Below, piece by piece: positions 8,290 through 16,631 of a stretch of DNA of 52,797 nucleotides. Below the pieces are notes generated by a model. That model worked only from the letters and a program-made list of their open reading frames with translations. It was not told the DNA's origin and did not search any database. The stretch is from Levilactobacillus spicheri DSM 15429 (lineage in GTDB: Bacteria > Bacillota > Bacilli > Lactobacillales > Lactobacillaceae): NCBI RefSeq assembly GCF_001435095.1, contig NZ_AZFC01000035.1, forward strand, positions 320,199 to 372,995. Direction: 5' to 3'. Made by a program: the position numbers and the translations under genes. The stretch's first letter is position 1, and each line of letters starts with the position of its first letter.

Positions 8290-9711
8290 TTGGCAACTGT
8301 TTCGATTCAACATCTGACTTACACCCCGGGCGACCGACCAACGCCGGTCCTCCGGGATTTAACGGCCACCTTTGCGGGCGGTCGTTTTTCCCTATTAACG
8401 GGTCCCTCGGGTAGCGGGAAAACCACGCTACTGCGACTCCTCGCGGGGCTGACCCCGGTTCCTGACGGGGCCGCCCTCACCTTCGACGGCCGGCCCCTGG
8501 CGGCCATCGCGCCCACCCAGCGGTCGCGGACCGTGGCCCTGCTCTTCCAGGAACCCAGCACCCAGTTCACCATGGACACCGTGACCCACGAGCTGCAGTT
8601 CGTCCTGGAAAACCAGTCCGCGGACCCCGCCGAGATTCCGACCCGCATCACCGCGGCCCTCGATTTCATCGGCATCACCGCCCTGCGTGACCGCCAGCTG
8701 ATGCAGCTTTCCGGTGGGGAGCAACAGAAGGTCGCCCTGGCCAGCATCGTCGCCATGGATAGTGACGTCATCCTGCTCGACGAACCCTTCGCCAGCATCG
8801 ACCCACCGACCCGGGAAATCTTGCTGACCAAGCTGGTCGCCCTCTGCACCCAGCACCAGAAGACCATCATCCTGGCCGACCACGACCTCAGCGACTACGC
8901 CCAGTGGGTCGACCACCTGACCGTCCTGGACCACGGCCAGGCCACGCAGCTGTCGGCGCGCGCAACGCAGGACCGGCTGGCGGCCTTTACCCCCGCCCGG
9001 CTCCGGTTAAGCCACGTCAGTCTGCCCAGCGCCACGACGCCCAGTATCCTGGTCGGCACGCAGCTAGGCCTGCGTCAGGGCGACCGGCAACTGGTGCGCC
9101 CGCAGGACCTGGCCTTCGCCGCCCACCGCACCACGCTGATCACCGGCCCCAACGGCAGCGGCAAGTCGACGCTCTTCCGGGCCCTGGTCCGGTTAGGCGC
9201 CTACCAAGGCCGCTTGACCTACCGCGACCACGACATCCAGAAGCTCCGACGCCGTGCCTACGCCCGCCACGTCGGTCTGATGTTTCAGGCCGCGCAATCT
9301 CAGTTCTTAAACGTCACCCTGGGCGAGGAGCTCGCGCTGTCCCAGCAAAACGGGAACGCCGACTACTTCACCCCCGACCGGGTCCAGGCCGCCCTCGAGC
9401 AGCTGAACCTCGCCGGGCGTGAGGACCAGGTCATCTACTCCCTCAGCAGCGGCCAGCAAAAGAAGTTCCAGCTCCTGTGCATGCTGATCATGGCGCCGGA
9501 CGTGCTGCTCCTAGACGAACCCTTAAAGGGCCTCGACCTGGCCTCCATCCACGCCGCCCTCGACCTGTTGGCCACGACGCAGCGGGACCTGCACCTGACG
9601 CTGATCCTGATCAGCCACCAGCTCAGCGGCCTGGACGCCTGCGTGGACTACCACCTGGTCCTTCACCAGCAACAGTTCAGTTATCACGACGCGAAGGAGG
9701 CGGCAGAATGA
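8290..9711 (+). CDS. ykoD: ECF transporter duplicated ATP-binding protein YkoD
   Basis: A 473-residue protein made of two fused ABC ATPase domains. The first has Walker A GPSGSGKTT, signature LSGGEQQK and Walker B VILLDEP; the second has Walker A GPNGSGKST, a variant signature LSSGQQKK and Walker B VLLLDEP. Fused A-A' ATPases are typical of YkoD. I start at the TTG at 8290, which has GGGGGGA 6 nt upstream; an earlier TTG overlaps that site. The stop overlaps the ykoC start as ATGA, so the genes are translationally coupled. It powers uptake through YkoE/YkoC. Confidence 0.95.
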   Translation: MATVSIQHLTYTPGDRPTPVLRDLTATFAGGRFSLLTGPSGSGKTTLLRLLAGLTPVPDGAALTFDGRPLAAIAPTQRSRTVALLFQEPSTQFTMDTVTHELQFVLENQSADPAEIPTRITAALDFIGITALRDRQLMQLSGGEQQKVALASIVAMDSDVILLDEPFASIDPPTREILLTKLVALCTQHQKTIILADHDLSDYAQWVDHLTVLDHGQATQLSARATQDRLAAFTPARLRLSHVSLPSATTPSILVGTQLGLRQGDRQLVRPQDLAFAAHRTTLITGPNGSGKSTLFRALVRLGAYQGRLTYRDHDIQKLRRRAYARHVGLMFQAAQSQFLNVTLGEELALSQQNGNADYFTPDRVQAALEQLNLAGREDQVIYSLSSGQQKKFQLLCMLIMAPDVLLLDEPLKGLDLASIHAALDLLATTQRDLHLTLILISHQLSGLDACVDYHLVLHQQQFSYHDAKEAAE

Positions 9712-10361
9712 ACCCTAGTTTAAAGTTATTGACCGTCGTCGCCATCGCCTTCGAGATCTCCTTTACCCAGGTGCTCACGGTCAACGTGGTCTTGATTGCG
9801 GTAAGTTTGATTCTCTTATTGGTTAACCGCGTGAAGCTCAAGACCCTGCTGTGGCTGACCGGCGTGCCCCTCTTCCTGGCCAGTGCCCTGGTCTGGTCGT
9901 TGGCCTTGCGGGGCGACGCGTCCAGCCACTTTCTCTGGGTCATCTTCACCCGGATGTTCGTTTACGTCTACCTGGGGGCGACCTTTACCCAGACCACGCA
10001 GCCCCTGGCCCTGACCCGGTCACTGGAACAAAACGCCAAGCTGCCGGCTAAGTTCGCCTACGGGTTCCTGGCTGCTTTCAACCTCCTGCCGAAGATCAAG
10101 GCGGAGGTCGCCACGATTCACGCCGCGGCCCTCATGCGCGGTCAGGTGTTGCACTTCTGGTCACCCCAACTGTACTTCAAGGTGATCCTCGCGGCCATGA
10201 ACTGGTCGGATCAGCTGACCGCCGCCATGCTCTCTCACGGCTTCGTCGAGGGGGCGCCCCGAACCTACGCCGTGCGGATTCCACTCCGGGCCCGGGACTG
10301 GTGGTTCTGCGGTCTGAGCCTGCTGGTCGTCCAACTCGGCCTCTTCACCGGACTGCCGTAA
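9708..10361 (+). CDS. ykoC: ECF transporter transmembrane (T) component YkoC
   Basis: A 217-residue membrane protein with about four to five hydrophobic segments in its N-terminal two thirds and a coupling-helix region with the Ala-Arg-Gly pattern (AALMRGQ), which contacts ECF ATPases. The ATG at 9708 has AAGGAGG 7 nt upstream and overlaps the ykoD stop. It completes the ykoEDC transporter under the TPP riboswitch. Confidence 0.93.
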   Translation: MNPSLKLLTVVAIAFEISFTQVLTVNVVLIAVSLILLLVNRVKLKTLLWLTGVPLFLASALVWSLALRGDASSHFLWVIFTRMFVYVYLGATFTQTTQPLALTRSLEQNAKLPAKFAYGFLAAFNLLPKIKAEVATIHAAALMRGQVLHFWSPQLYFKVILAAMNWSDQLTAAMLSHGFVEGAPRTYAVRIPLRARDWWFCGLSLLVVQLGLFTGLP

Positions 10362-10379
10362 CACGAAAGGAGTTTTTCC

Positions 10380-11009
10380 ATGTTTACCGATCAAGCACAC
10401 GCCGCCACCCTAGCCAGTTGGACGGCGTCGAAACACCACCCCTTCATTCAGCAACTGCAGGCCGGGACCTTCCGGGAGTACCTGATTCAGGACCACTACT
10501 ACCTCCACGAGTTCGCGCGGGTTCACGAGTTGGCCGCACAGCAGACGACCGATACCGTGGCCGCGGACCAACTCCGGGCCGGAGCGGCGAGTCTGCGTGA
10601 TGGGGAACTGGCGATTCGCCAGACCTTCTTCGCCGACCTGCACATCACGGACGCCGAGCTGGCCCGCACCCCGATGGCGCCCACCGGTTACGCCTATACC
10701 AGCCACCTTTACCGGGCCCTCGCGACCCAGGGCACCCCGGGCGCGGTCAGTGCGTTGCTCCCCTGTTACTGGCTGTACGCCGAGATTGGGGCCGAGTTGG
10801 CGCACCAGGGATCGCCGGTGCCCCTCTATCAGGCCTGGATCGACACCTATAACGCCGACGAGTACGCCGGGGAGATGACCGCCCAGCTGGCCCTGGCCAA
10901 CCGGGTCGCGACCCCGGAGAACACGCCGGCCCTGCTTGACATTTTTGAGAAAAGCAGCTGGTACGAGCTCCATTTCTGGCAAATGGCGGTGGACCACGAA
11001 ACCTGGTAA
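10380..11009 (+). CDS. tenA: TenA-family aminopyrimidine aminohydrolase / thiaminase II
   Basis: A 209-residue cytosolic helical protein of the TenA family, which hydrolyses aminopyrimidine breakdown products of thiamine to hydroxymethylpyrimidine for reuse. The YLIQDHYYLHEF motif, the active-site cysteine in LLPCYWLYAEIG and the glutamate in WYELHFW near the C-terminus are present. AAAGGAG lies 7 nt before the ATG, 18 nt after ykoC, so it belongs to the riboswitch-controlled operon. Together the operon imports pyrimidine precursors and salvages them; no thiM, thiD or thiE lies in the window. Confidence 0.94.
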   Translation: MFTDQAHAATLASWTASKHHPFIQQLQAGTFREYLIQDHYYLHEFARVHELAAQQTTDTVAADQLRAGAASLRDGELAIRQTFFADLHITDAELARTPMAPTGYAYTSHLYRALATQGTPGAVSALLPCYWLYAEIGAELAHQGSPVPLYQAWIDTYNADEYAGEMTAQLALANRVATPENTPALLDIFEKSSWYELHFWQMAVDHETW

Positions 11010-11025
11010 AATTTCGGCGTCCTGA

Positions 11026-11054
11026 TTTTCAACGTCCCGCGAATGTTTTATAAT
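11026..11054 (+). promoter_or_regulatory. Promoter for the small membrane protein gene
   Basis: A -35 TTTTCA (11026-11031) and perfect -10 TATAAT (11049-11054) are separated by 17 nt. This gives the 11089 gene its own transcription start after tenA. Confidence 0.75.
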
Positions 11055-11088
11055 GGACCTACCAAGTGAGAGAAAGTGGGGGTTCCGG

Positions 11089-11451
11089 ATGAAAAAAATT
11101 CGCCAGTTAACGTTCTTGCAATTTTTTGGGTATCTCGCCCTGGTATTAGGGATTCTGTTGGAGGGGTACGCCCTGTTCGATCGGCTGGGGAGTCTGACCA
11201 GCGGTGACGACATGTTCGGTGGGGCCGTGGTCTTAGCCCTGGCCGTCGCCTTTTTGCACGACCGGCCCCTGGGACGCAAGCTGCTCATCATCGGCCTGAG
11301 TACCCTGGGCTTCGCCTACTTCACCTTCGTCCACACGCACGCGTGGCTGTGGACAATTCTTCTCGCCATCGCCGTGGCCGCCTTCCTGATTTACCTGGTC
11401 GGCATTCGCCGGGATATTCACCGGGACCATAGCGAATGGCTCCATTTCTAA
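11089..11451 (+). CDS. Small four-helix membrane protein of unknown function
   Basis: A 120-residue protein with four hydrophobic segments (around residues 10-30, 44-60, 68-82 and 87-105) and a charged tail. I do not recognise the family. The start at 11089 (Met-Lys-Lys-Ile) follows GTGGGGG; an upstream in-frame ATG at 11053 falls on the promoter -10 region and is unlikely. It has its own promoter and terminator, so it is a separate unit between tenA and the regulator gene. Confidence 0.75.
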   Translation: MKKIRQLTFLQFFGYLALVLGILLEGYALFDRLGSLTSGDDMFGGAVVLALAVAFLHDRPLGRKLLIIGLSTLGFAYFTFVHTHAWLWTILLAIAVAAFLIYLVGIRRDIHRDHSEWLHF

Positions 11452-11461
11452 CCATGCTTGC

Positions 11462-11485
11462 AAGTCGCCCCTGAGGCGGCTTTTT
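11462..11485 (+). terminator. Terminator of the small membrane protein gene
   Basis: Stem GTCGCC / GGCGGC with a CCTGA loop and five T, 12 nt after the stop at 11451. Confidence 0.8.
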
Positions 11486-11497
11486 CATTCGGTACGC

Positions 11498-11552
11498 AAA
11501 AAGAGTTATCCCATCACCAGCCAAAGACTGATCCGATGGGATAACTCTTTTT
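11498..11552. terminator. Bidirectional terminator between the membrane gene and the LacI-type regulator
   Basis: Perfect 13-bp stem GAGTTATCCCATC / GATGGGATAACTC flanked by A5 and T5, so it can stop transcription in both directions. It lies 5 nt past the regulator stop. Confidence 0.9.
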
Positions 11553-11557
11553 GAATG

Positions 11558-12565
11558 CTATTTTGTCAGTGATTGTCGCACAACAAACTCGCTTTCAACG
11601 CTGGTCAGCATTGGCGGCTCTTTCCCGGCCAACACTTCCAGTAGTCGCTCTGCAGCTTGTTGTCCCATCACTTTAGGATTTTGTTGAATCGTCGTAATCT
11701 GCGGTGACGTCAGGGTTGCCCAATCCCAGTCATCAAATGCGGCCACCCCCATTTCACTAGGGACTGCAATTTGATACCGGGCTAAGATGCGAACAATCCG
11801 CATCAGCAAGGTCCCCTTCAGCGCATAAATGGCGGCCTTGTCTTGTAAGTCGTGGGTCACCTGCAACAATTGACGATAGAGTTCGTCATCCGTTGTCGCT
11901 GGCTGAATCTCAATCAACGACGTTGGCACAGACTGTCGCTGGCAAGTGTCTTGAACTGCTCGGTAACGGTCCTGACGCGGAAAGTTCGCCGCCACGGGCT
12001 CACTCACGACCACAATGCGTTGGTACCCCAAACGAAGAATGTAATCCATCAGCATTTTAGAGTACTGGTAATTGTCGGTCACCACGGCTGGCCAACGCTC
12101 CGGCGTTAACTTCCGGTCCACGATGACGGTTGGAACGTGTGTGTCCGCCAAAAACTGATAATCTTCCGCATGTTGACTGATGGGTTGCAGAATAATGCCG
12201 TCGACCCGCAAGTCTAACAGTCGTTCCAATTGCTGCCGTTCTCGTTGCTGAGAATTATCCGAATTCATCAACATGATCTGATAATGCACGTTCTCAAAAA
12301 CTTGGTCGGCCCCTTTAAACAGCATCGAGGAAAAGATATTTTCGATGTCCGCCACAATGATGCCAATAATAAAAGTCTGCTTTTTCGTAATTGACTGTGC
12401 CTGACGGTTAACGTGGTAGTGACTATCGGCAATGACCTGCTTGATTTTTTCCTTCGTCTGCGCAGACATCTTTTCATAGTGCCCATTTAAATACCGCGAC
12501 ACGGTCGCCTTCGATACACCTGCCATACGGGCAATATCTAAAATTGTCACTTTTGCCTTCGTCAT
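11558..12565 (-). CDS. LacI/GalR-family transcriptional regulator
   Basis: A 335-residue repressor with an N-terminal helix-turn-helix (VTILDIARMAGVSKATVSRYLNG), a hinge helix and a periplasmic-binding-like effector domain. The ATG at 12565 has AGGCGG 8 nt upstream. It sits beside a three-gene minus-strand operon and is the obvious candidate to bind the GAAACCGGTTAA-type sites found in the divergent region at 15154-15304 and at 17677. The effector is probably an intermediate of the sugar-acid pathway. Codon use is less GC-rich than upstream genes, as for the rest of the cluster. Confidence 0.93.
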   Translation of the reverse strand: MTKAKVTILDIARMAGVSKATVSRYLNGHYEKMSAQTKEKIKQVIADSHYHVNRQAQSITKKQTFIIGIIVADIENIFSSMLFKGADQVFENVHYQIMLMNSDNSQQRERQQLERLLDLRVDGIILQPISQHAEDYQFLADTHVPTVIVDRKLTPERWPAVVTDNYQYSKMLMDYILRLGYQRIVVVSEPVAANFPRQDRYRAVQDTCQRQSVPTSLIEIQPATTDDELYRQLLQVTHDLQDKAAIYALKGTLLMRIVRILARYQIAVPSEMGVAAFDDWDWATLTSPQITTIQQNPKVMGQQAAERLLEVLAGKEPPMLTSVESEFVVRQSLTK

Positions 12566-12634
12566 GTCCAACACCGCCTTGATTAAAAAAGTTCTGTATT
12601 CAGTATACTATAAAGTTCCCGTGAACAAGTCGCT

Positions 12635-13579
12635 TTATTGCACCTGGTTAACAGCCCATTGCGGAGTTTGCCCTTGGAGCACCCGGACAACCTCGCTCGC
12701 TGAATCCACAGCCATCCGATCCATTGCTTCCCGCGTATTTGAGGCAATATGGGGCGTCAACAAAGCGTTATCGAGACTAAAGAAGGGACTGTTCAGTGGA
12801 AGCGGTTCTTCGTCAAAGACGTCAAGGGCCGCCCCCGCAATCGTGTGCGCCTTTAAAGCGGCTATCAGCGCAGCTTGATCGACTAAGGCACCGCGGCCCA
12901 AGTTGACCAAGTAGGCACTATCCTTCATCATCGCAAATTCACGTTCTCCGATTCCTTGCTTGTTTTCCGGTGTGACCGCCATATGTAAAGAAATCACGTC
13001 GGACTCACGTAACAGGGTATCCCGATCTACCAGTTCGCCTAAATCAGTTTGTTGCACAAATGGATCATAAATCAGGACTCGCATATTCAAGGATTGCACT
13101 AATTTGCCTAAAGCCCGACCAATCCGACCAAAGCCCATAATTCCCAAACTTTTGCCGGCAAGGTCAAATCCCAAATGGGTCACCTTGTATTGCCCGTCTC
13201 CCCGACGCATCGCGGTCGACTGTCCGGTCAAGTCCTTCGAAAGGTCTAACATCTCAGCCAATGCGGTTTCGGCAACCGTTGCCGCGTTGGCGTTAGGGGT
13301 AATAGTGACCCAGACACCTTGCTGGCCCCAAAAATCCTGATCAACATTATCATAACCAACACCGTGGCGAGCAATCACTTTAAGATTAGGCATTTGGTCT
13401 GCTAACTCATTACCAAAGGGATCCGTCATTAAAACAATCCCATCAACTTCCTTCGCTTGCTGAGCAATGGTAGCAGTGCTCATATCATCGAGCTCAACCA
13501 GCGTCATCCCATGCTGTGTTAAATAATCCTTACCTGCTTGTGCTAAATTTCGTGGAATTGCGACTGTTTTGGTCATCAT
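12635..13579 (-). CDS. D-isomer-specific 2-hydroxyacid dehydrogenase (NAD-dependent)
   Basis: A 314-residue cytosolic dehydrogenase of the phosphoglycerate/hydroxypyruvate-reductase-like family. The nucleotide-binding motif is GIMGFGRIGRALG, and the catalytic triad is visible as Arg in NLGRGALVD, Glu in DVFDEEPLP and His in TPHIASNTREA. It would reduce or oxidise a 2-oxo/2-hydroxy acid. Two adjacent ATG codons are possible starts; AAGGAG precedes the first. It is the last gene of the operon isomerase - SDR - dehydrogenase, 10 nt after the SDR stop, with the SDR stop lying inside its ribosome binding region. Confidence 0.92.
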   Translation of the reverse strand: MMTKTVAIPRNLAQAGKDYLTQHGMTLVELDDMSTATIAQQAKEVDGIVLMTDPFGNELADQMPNLKVIARHGVGYDNVDQDFWGQQGVWVTITPNANAATVAETALAEMLDLSKDLTGQSTAMRRGDGQYKVTHLGFDLAGKSLGIMGFGRIGRALGKLVQSLNMRVLIYDPFVQQTDLGELVDRDTLLRESDVISLHMAVTPENKQGIGEREFAMMKDSAYLVNLGRGALVDQAALIAALKAHTIAGAALDVFDEEPLPLNSPFFSLDNALLTPHIASNTREAMDRMAVDSASEVVRVLQGQTPQWAVNQVQ

Positions 13580-13589
13580 TTATCACTCC

Positions 13590-14372
13590 TTATCTTAAGA
13601 GGTATCCGCCATCAACGGGTACCGTAACCCCTGTAACGTAGTTGGACGCCGCACTGGCGAGGAAAACAACGGTTCCCATCAGTTCAGATGGGTCTGCCCA
13701 GTGTCCGGCAGGAATATGGGCCAAGATCTCCTGATTCCGGCTTTGGTCGTTCTGCAGTGCCTTCGTCATGGGCGTATCAATATAGCCTGGTGCAATGGCG
13801 TTGACTTGAATATTCTGTGGCGCCAAGGCATCTGCATAGGCCCGAGTTAACCCCACGACCCCGTGCTTGCTGGCCGTGTATGGAAAAATAAACTTACCAG
13901 CTCGGAAGGACTGCATTGACCCAATATTGATAATCTTACCACCGCCCTGTTGTGCCATCGTCTGGGCAACTGCGTGAGAAAGATAGTACACCGCGTTTAA
14001 GTTAAGATTGATGACTCGACGCCAATCTGCATCCTTAAAGTTCTTCCATTCGTTTCGAATCTGAATCCCCGCATTATTAACTAAAATATCAATTTGGCCG
14101 AATTTCGCCACAACGGCCGCCACAATCTTGGCCGGGGCGTCATCCTCCGTAATGTCCAATTGCAAGAACCCCACTTCACCCTCATGCTCGGTGGCAAAAG
14201 TCTGGGTCTCCGTCCACCCCTTCTGATCATAACTCACAATAAAAACTTTAGCCCCAGACTTTAACATAGCCTTGGTGTAATACGAGCCTAATCCGGAAGC
14301 ACCGCCCGTAATCAGGGCAACCTTACCATCTAACCGAAAACTCTGGGTTGAAAAAGAAACTTGTTCTGCCAT
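13590..14372 (-). CDS. SDR-family oxidoreductase, gluconate 5-dehydrogenase/KduD-like
   Basis: A 260-residue classical short-chain dehydrogenase: TGGASGLGSYY (cofactor binding), NNAG, catalytic Ser in INIGSMQS, YTASK with Tyr and Lys, and the C-terminal SNYVTGVTVPVDGGYLLR. Closest in layout to gluconate 5-dehydrogenase or 2-dehydro-3-deoxygluconate 5-dehydrogenase proteins, so a keto-sugar-acid substrate is likely but unproven. Its ATG overlaps the isomerase stop by one base (TAATG), and AAGGAGG lies 9 nt upstream. Confidence 0.92.
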   Translation of the reverse strand: MAEQVSFSTQSFRLDGKVALITGGASGLGSYYTKAMLKSGAKVFIVSYDQKGWTETQTFATEHEGEVGFLQLDITEDDAPAKIVAAVVAKFGQIDILVNNAGIQIRNEWKNFKDADWRRVINLNLNAVYYLSHAVAQTMAQQGGGKIINIGSMQSFRAGKFIFPYTASKHGVVGLTRAYADALAPQNIQVNAIAPGYIDTPMTKALQNDQSRNQEILAHIPAGHWADPSELMGTVVFLASAASNYVTGVTVPVDGGYLLR

Positions 14373-15124
14373 TAGTCAACATCCTCCTTGCTTGTGAGTG
14401 TTGCAATATCGTGCTGCAAAGCCGTTAACGTGGTTGGGTACTCCAAGGCCACTGGTAACTCTGGTGAAAACTGGTGTAATAGCTCTTCGATGTTCAGTTC
14501 TCCTTGGTCAAAGGCGACCGTCTGGGGAACCTGGTGAGCGTCTAATCGATAATTCTTTAGGTGCACGAACCGAGTAAACGGTAACAATTTACGCGTCATT
14601 GCAAACGTATCACGCTGCGTAAAGACCCAATTTCCCAAGTCATTCACGAAGCCCACCTTGTTCGGACTTGCTGTAAACGTCTGAAAGAAGGCTGTCAGCT
14701 TATCCGGGGCCGTATTGGTAACCGTCTGATCATTCTCGATATTCAGGTGCATGTTTTCTGGTAACCAGCGAAGAACTTGGTCAGCAGTGAAATCCGTTGT
14801 GTTCTCAAAGTCTCCTAGCGTCATTTTAAGGTAACTAGCGCCCATCGCCGCAGCCTCTGCGACATATTGAATCAATTGTGGATTCACTTGACCGTCAACA
14901 AATAAGTCGTCCGGAATCGAGTAAAAGTACACTAACCGATGCCGTAACCGTAAATCATTCAGCGCTCGTAATTCTGCCAGCTGACCCGATTGGTACTCGC
15001 GGCGTAGTTCAATCTGATGGACGTTCAGTGAAAGTAACTGTCGGACCAATTCCGGCTGGGTAACTCCCCGTTCCTGTTCTGCCTGTAAAACTAATGTATT
15101 TAACACTAATCGTTGTTTATCCAA
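14372..15124 (-). CDS. Sugar phosphate isomerase/epimerase-like TIM-barrel protein
   Basis: A 250-residue protein of the xylose-isomerase-like TIM barrel (AP-endonuclease 2) superfamily. Visible features are IELRREY near strand 2, LKMTLGDF, LNIENDQT (metal-binding Glu), GFVNDLGNW and FVHLKNY (metal-binding His). Such proteins isomerise or epimerise sugars or keto-acids, often in inositol, hydroxypyruvate or aldonate pathways. It starts at a TTG at 15124, preceded by GGAAG with 8-nt spacing. It is the first gene of the minus-strand operon under a consensus promoter at 15180-15208. Confidence 0.85.
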   Translation of the reverse strand: MDKQRLVLNTLVLQAEQERGVTQPELVRQLLSLNVHQIELRREYQSGQLAELRALNDLRLRHRLVYFYSIPDDLFVDGQVNPQLIQYVAEAAAMGASYLKMTLGDFENTTDFTADQVLRWLPENMHLNIENDQTVTNTAPDKLTAFFQTFTASPNKVGFVNDLGNWVFTQRDTFAMTRKLLPFTRFVHLKNYRLDAHQVPQTVAFDQGELNIEELLHQFSPELPVALEYPTTLTALQHDIATLTSKEDVD

Positions 15125-15153
15125 TTGTCACACTTCCAATTCTTAGTTTTGAA

Positions 15154-15171
15154 AGGTTAACCGGTTTCCTA
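15154..15171. promoter_or_regulatory. LacI-type operator O1 (inferred)
   Basis: AGGTTAACCGGTTTCCTA, containing the palindrome AACCGGTT. A near-identical copy lies at 15287-15304. It falls downstream of the -10 box of the minus-strand operon, positioned to block it. Confidence 0.75.
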
Positions 15172-15179
15172 CACGAGTC

Positions 15180-15208
15180 ATCATACGACCGTCCCTATAA
15201 AAAGTCAA
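15180..15208 (-). promoter_or_regulatory. Promoter of the isomerase-SDR-dehydrogenase operon
   Basis: On the minus strand -35 TTGACT (15203-15208) and -10 TATGAT (15180-15185) are 17 nt apart. Operator O1 lies just downstream. Confidence 0.85.
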
Positions 15209-15243
15209 TAAATCCACGAAAAATAAAAATATATAAAATTCGT

Positions 15244-15272
15244 TTGACAATGATCACTAGTGAACATATAAT
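15244..15272 (+). promoter_or_regulatory. Consensus promoter of the permease-lactonase genes
   Basis: Perfect -35 TTGACA (15244-15249) and perfect -10 TATAAT (15267-15272) with 17-nt spacing. Such a strong promoter needs repression, which fits the two operator-like sites immediately downstream. Confidence 0.93.
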
Positions 15273-15304
15273 GAAACCGCTTAATAAAGTTAACCGGTTT
15301 CCTA
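15273..15304. promoter_or_regulatory. LacI-type operators O2 and O3 (inferred)
   Basis: GAAACCGCTTAA (15273-15284) and GTTAACCGGTTTCCTA (15289-15304). O3 repeats O1, and O2 matches its reverse complement core GAAACCGGTTAA with one change. Both lie at the start of the permease transcript. Confidence 0.75.
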
Positions 15305-15338
15305 ACAAAATATATCTTCCTACAAAGGAGTCCTTCCC

Positions 15339-16613
15339 ATGTTAAACACCTTCATCGGCATTCTCCTCATGATTACTTTTGTTGGGTTTATTGTTTACGT
15401 GATGCGTGGCGGCAACATTATGCTTGGTTTTTTGATTATGGCCCTTCTCTGGACCGTCATCGGTGGCATTCCCTATAAAGAAGCCATCAACAACATTTTC
15501 TCTCAACCAGCCCTCGACTACGGCTCTACCATCATGGTCATCGTCTTTGGTTCATGGTTTGGCCGCGTACTTGTCGACACTGGTATTGCCAGTGAAATTA
15601 GTCGTCAAACGGTCAAGGTCAGCTACAAACGGCCGATTCTCGCAACCATCCTCATCTGTTTCGTGACGGCATTTATCTTTACCAGTTCCTACGGCGTCGG
15701 TGCTGTCATTGCTATCTCAGTCATTTTATTGCCCATTCTACAATCACTTGGTCTTTCCAAGAAGGTAGCCATTGTCGCCTTCATTCTTTCCATTGGTGCC
15801 CCCATGTATGTCAATATTGTCATCATCAAGCAATTACAGCTCTTCTTCCCCAAAGTGATCTATGGCCAAAAATACTTAACTTACGGTTTCTCAGCAATGT
15901 TCATTCAAATGCTCGTCGTTATTCTCTTCATCCTGCTTCACGCTAAATCCATCCATAAAAATGAGGATACGAACGATGAAACAATTGCCGCAAACGGACC
16001 GCGCATCCCCAAAATTGCTTACGTTTTACCCATCATGCCCGTCTTCATGAACCTAGCCTTCCAGTGGCAGCCCATCCCTGCTTTGATGCTCTCCATTTTC
16101 TTAGTACTCCTGATCACCGGTAAACTCAAGAGTTACAAAGGCGCTCTTGAGGTCATCAATCGCACCATCGAAAAAGCTATCAGTGATATTTCCGGCCTAA
16201 TCATCATGTTGCTATTCTTGACGATGTTCAGTGCGGCCGCCGTCAAGAATACGGCACGGTTCAGTGGTATTCTTCAAGCCATCGTGCCCCACAGTCCCTG
16301 GGTCCTAGCCATCGCTTTTGGCATCTTAGCGCCATTAGCCCTCTTTCGCGGACCCCTGATGGTCTGGGGAGCCGGCTCGGCGACCGCTGCCGTCTTAGCA
16401 GCAACGGGATTCTTCAACCAGTACTTCGCCTTCGCTGCCATCTTGGTCCCCGGCGTCTCTATTGCCATCTCGACCTGCATCACCCAGTCCTGGAACCTCT
16501 GGATCGTCAACAATTATAAACTCGAGGTCAAACAATTCTTAAAGACCGGGGTTCCGTTCGGGTGGCTGGCCAGCATCCTCAACTTGCTGCTCGCCGCTGC
16601 AATGTTTGGTTAA
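15339..16613 (+). CDS. Multi-pass permease, GntP/CitMHS-like ion transporter superfamily
   Basis: A 424-residue membrane protein with about eleven to twelve hydrophobic segments, resembling organic-acid:cation symporters of the gluconate/citrate type (IT superfamily). I base this on overall pattern and context rather than on a decisive motif. TTTTSS-like FIFTSSYGVGAVIA and the C-terminal half with repeated small-residue membrane segments fit that superfamily. AAAGGAG precedes the ATG. It is divergent from the isomerase operon, under a perfect promoter and operators, and followed 18 nt later by a lactonase gene, so its cargo is probably a sugar acid or lactone. Confidence 0.75.
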   Translation: MLNTFIGILLMITFVGFIVYVMRGGNIMLGFLIMALLWTVIGGIPYKEAINNIFSQPALDYGSTIMVIVFGSWFGRVLVDTGIASEISRQTVKVSYKRPILATILICFVTAFIFTSSYGVGAVIAISVILLPILQSLGLSKKVAIVAFILSIGAPMYVNIVIIKQLQLFFPKVIYGQKYLTYGFSAMFIQMLVVILFILLHAKSIHKNEDTNDETIAANGPRIPKIAYVLPIMPVFMNLAFQWQPIPALMLSIFLVLLITGKLKSYKGALEVINRTIEKAISDISGLIIMLLFLTMFSAAAVKNTARFSGILQAIVPHSPWVLAIAFGILAPLALFRGPLMVWGAGSATAAVLAATGFFNQYFAFAAILVPGVSIAISTCITQSWNLWIVNNYKLEVKQFLKTGVPFGWLASILNLLLAAAMFG

Positions 16614-16631
16614 TGAAAGGAAGTCTGTCAC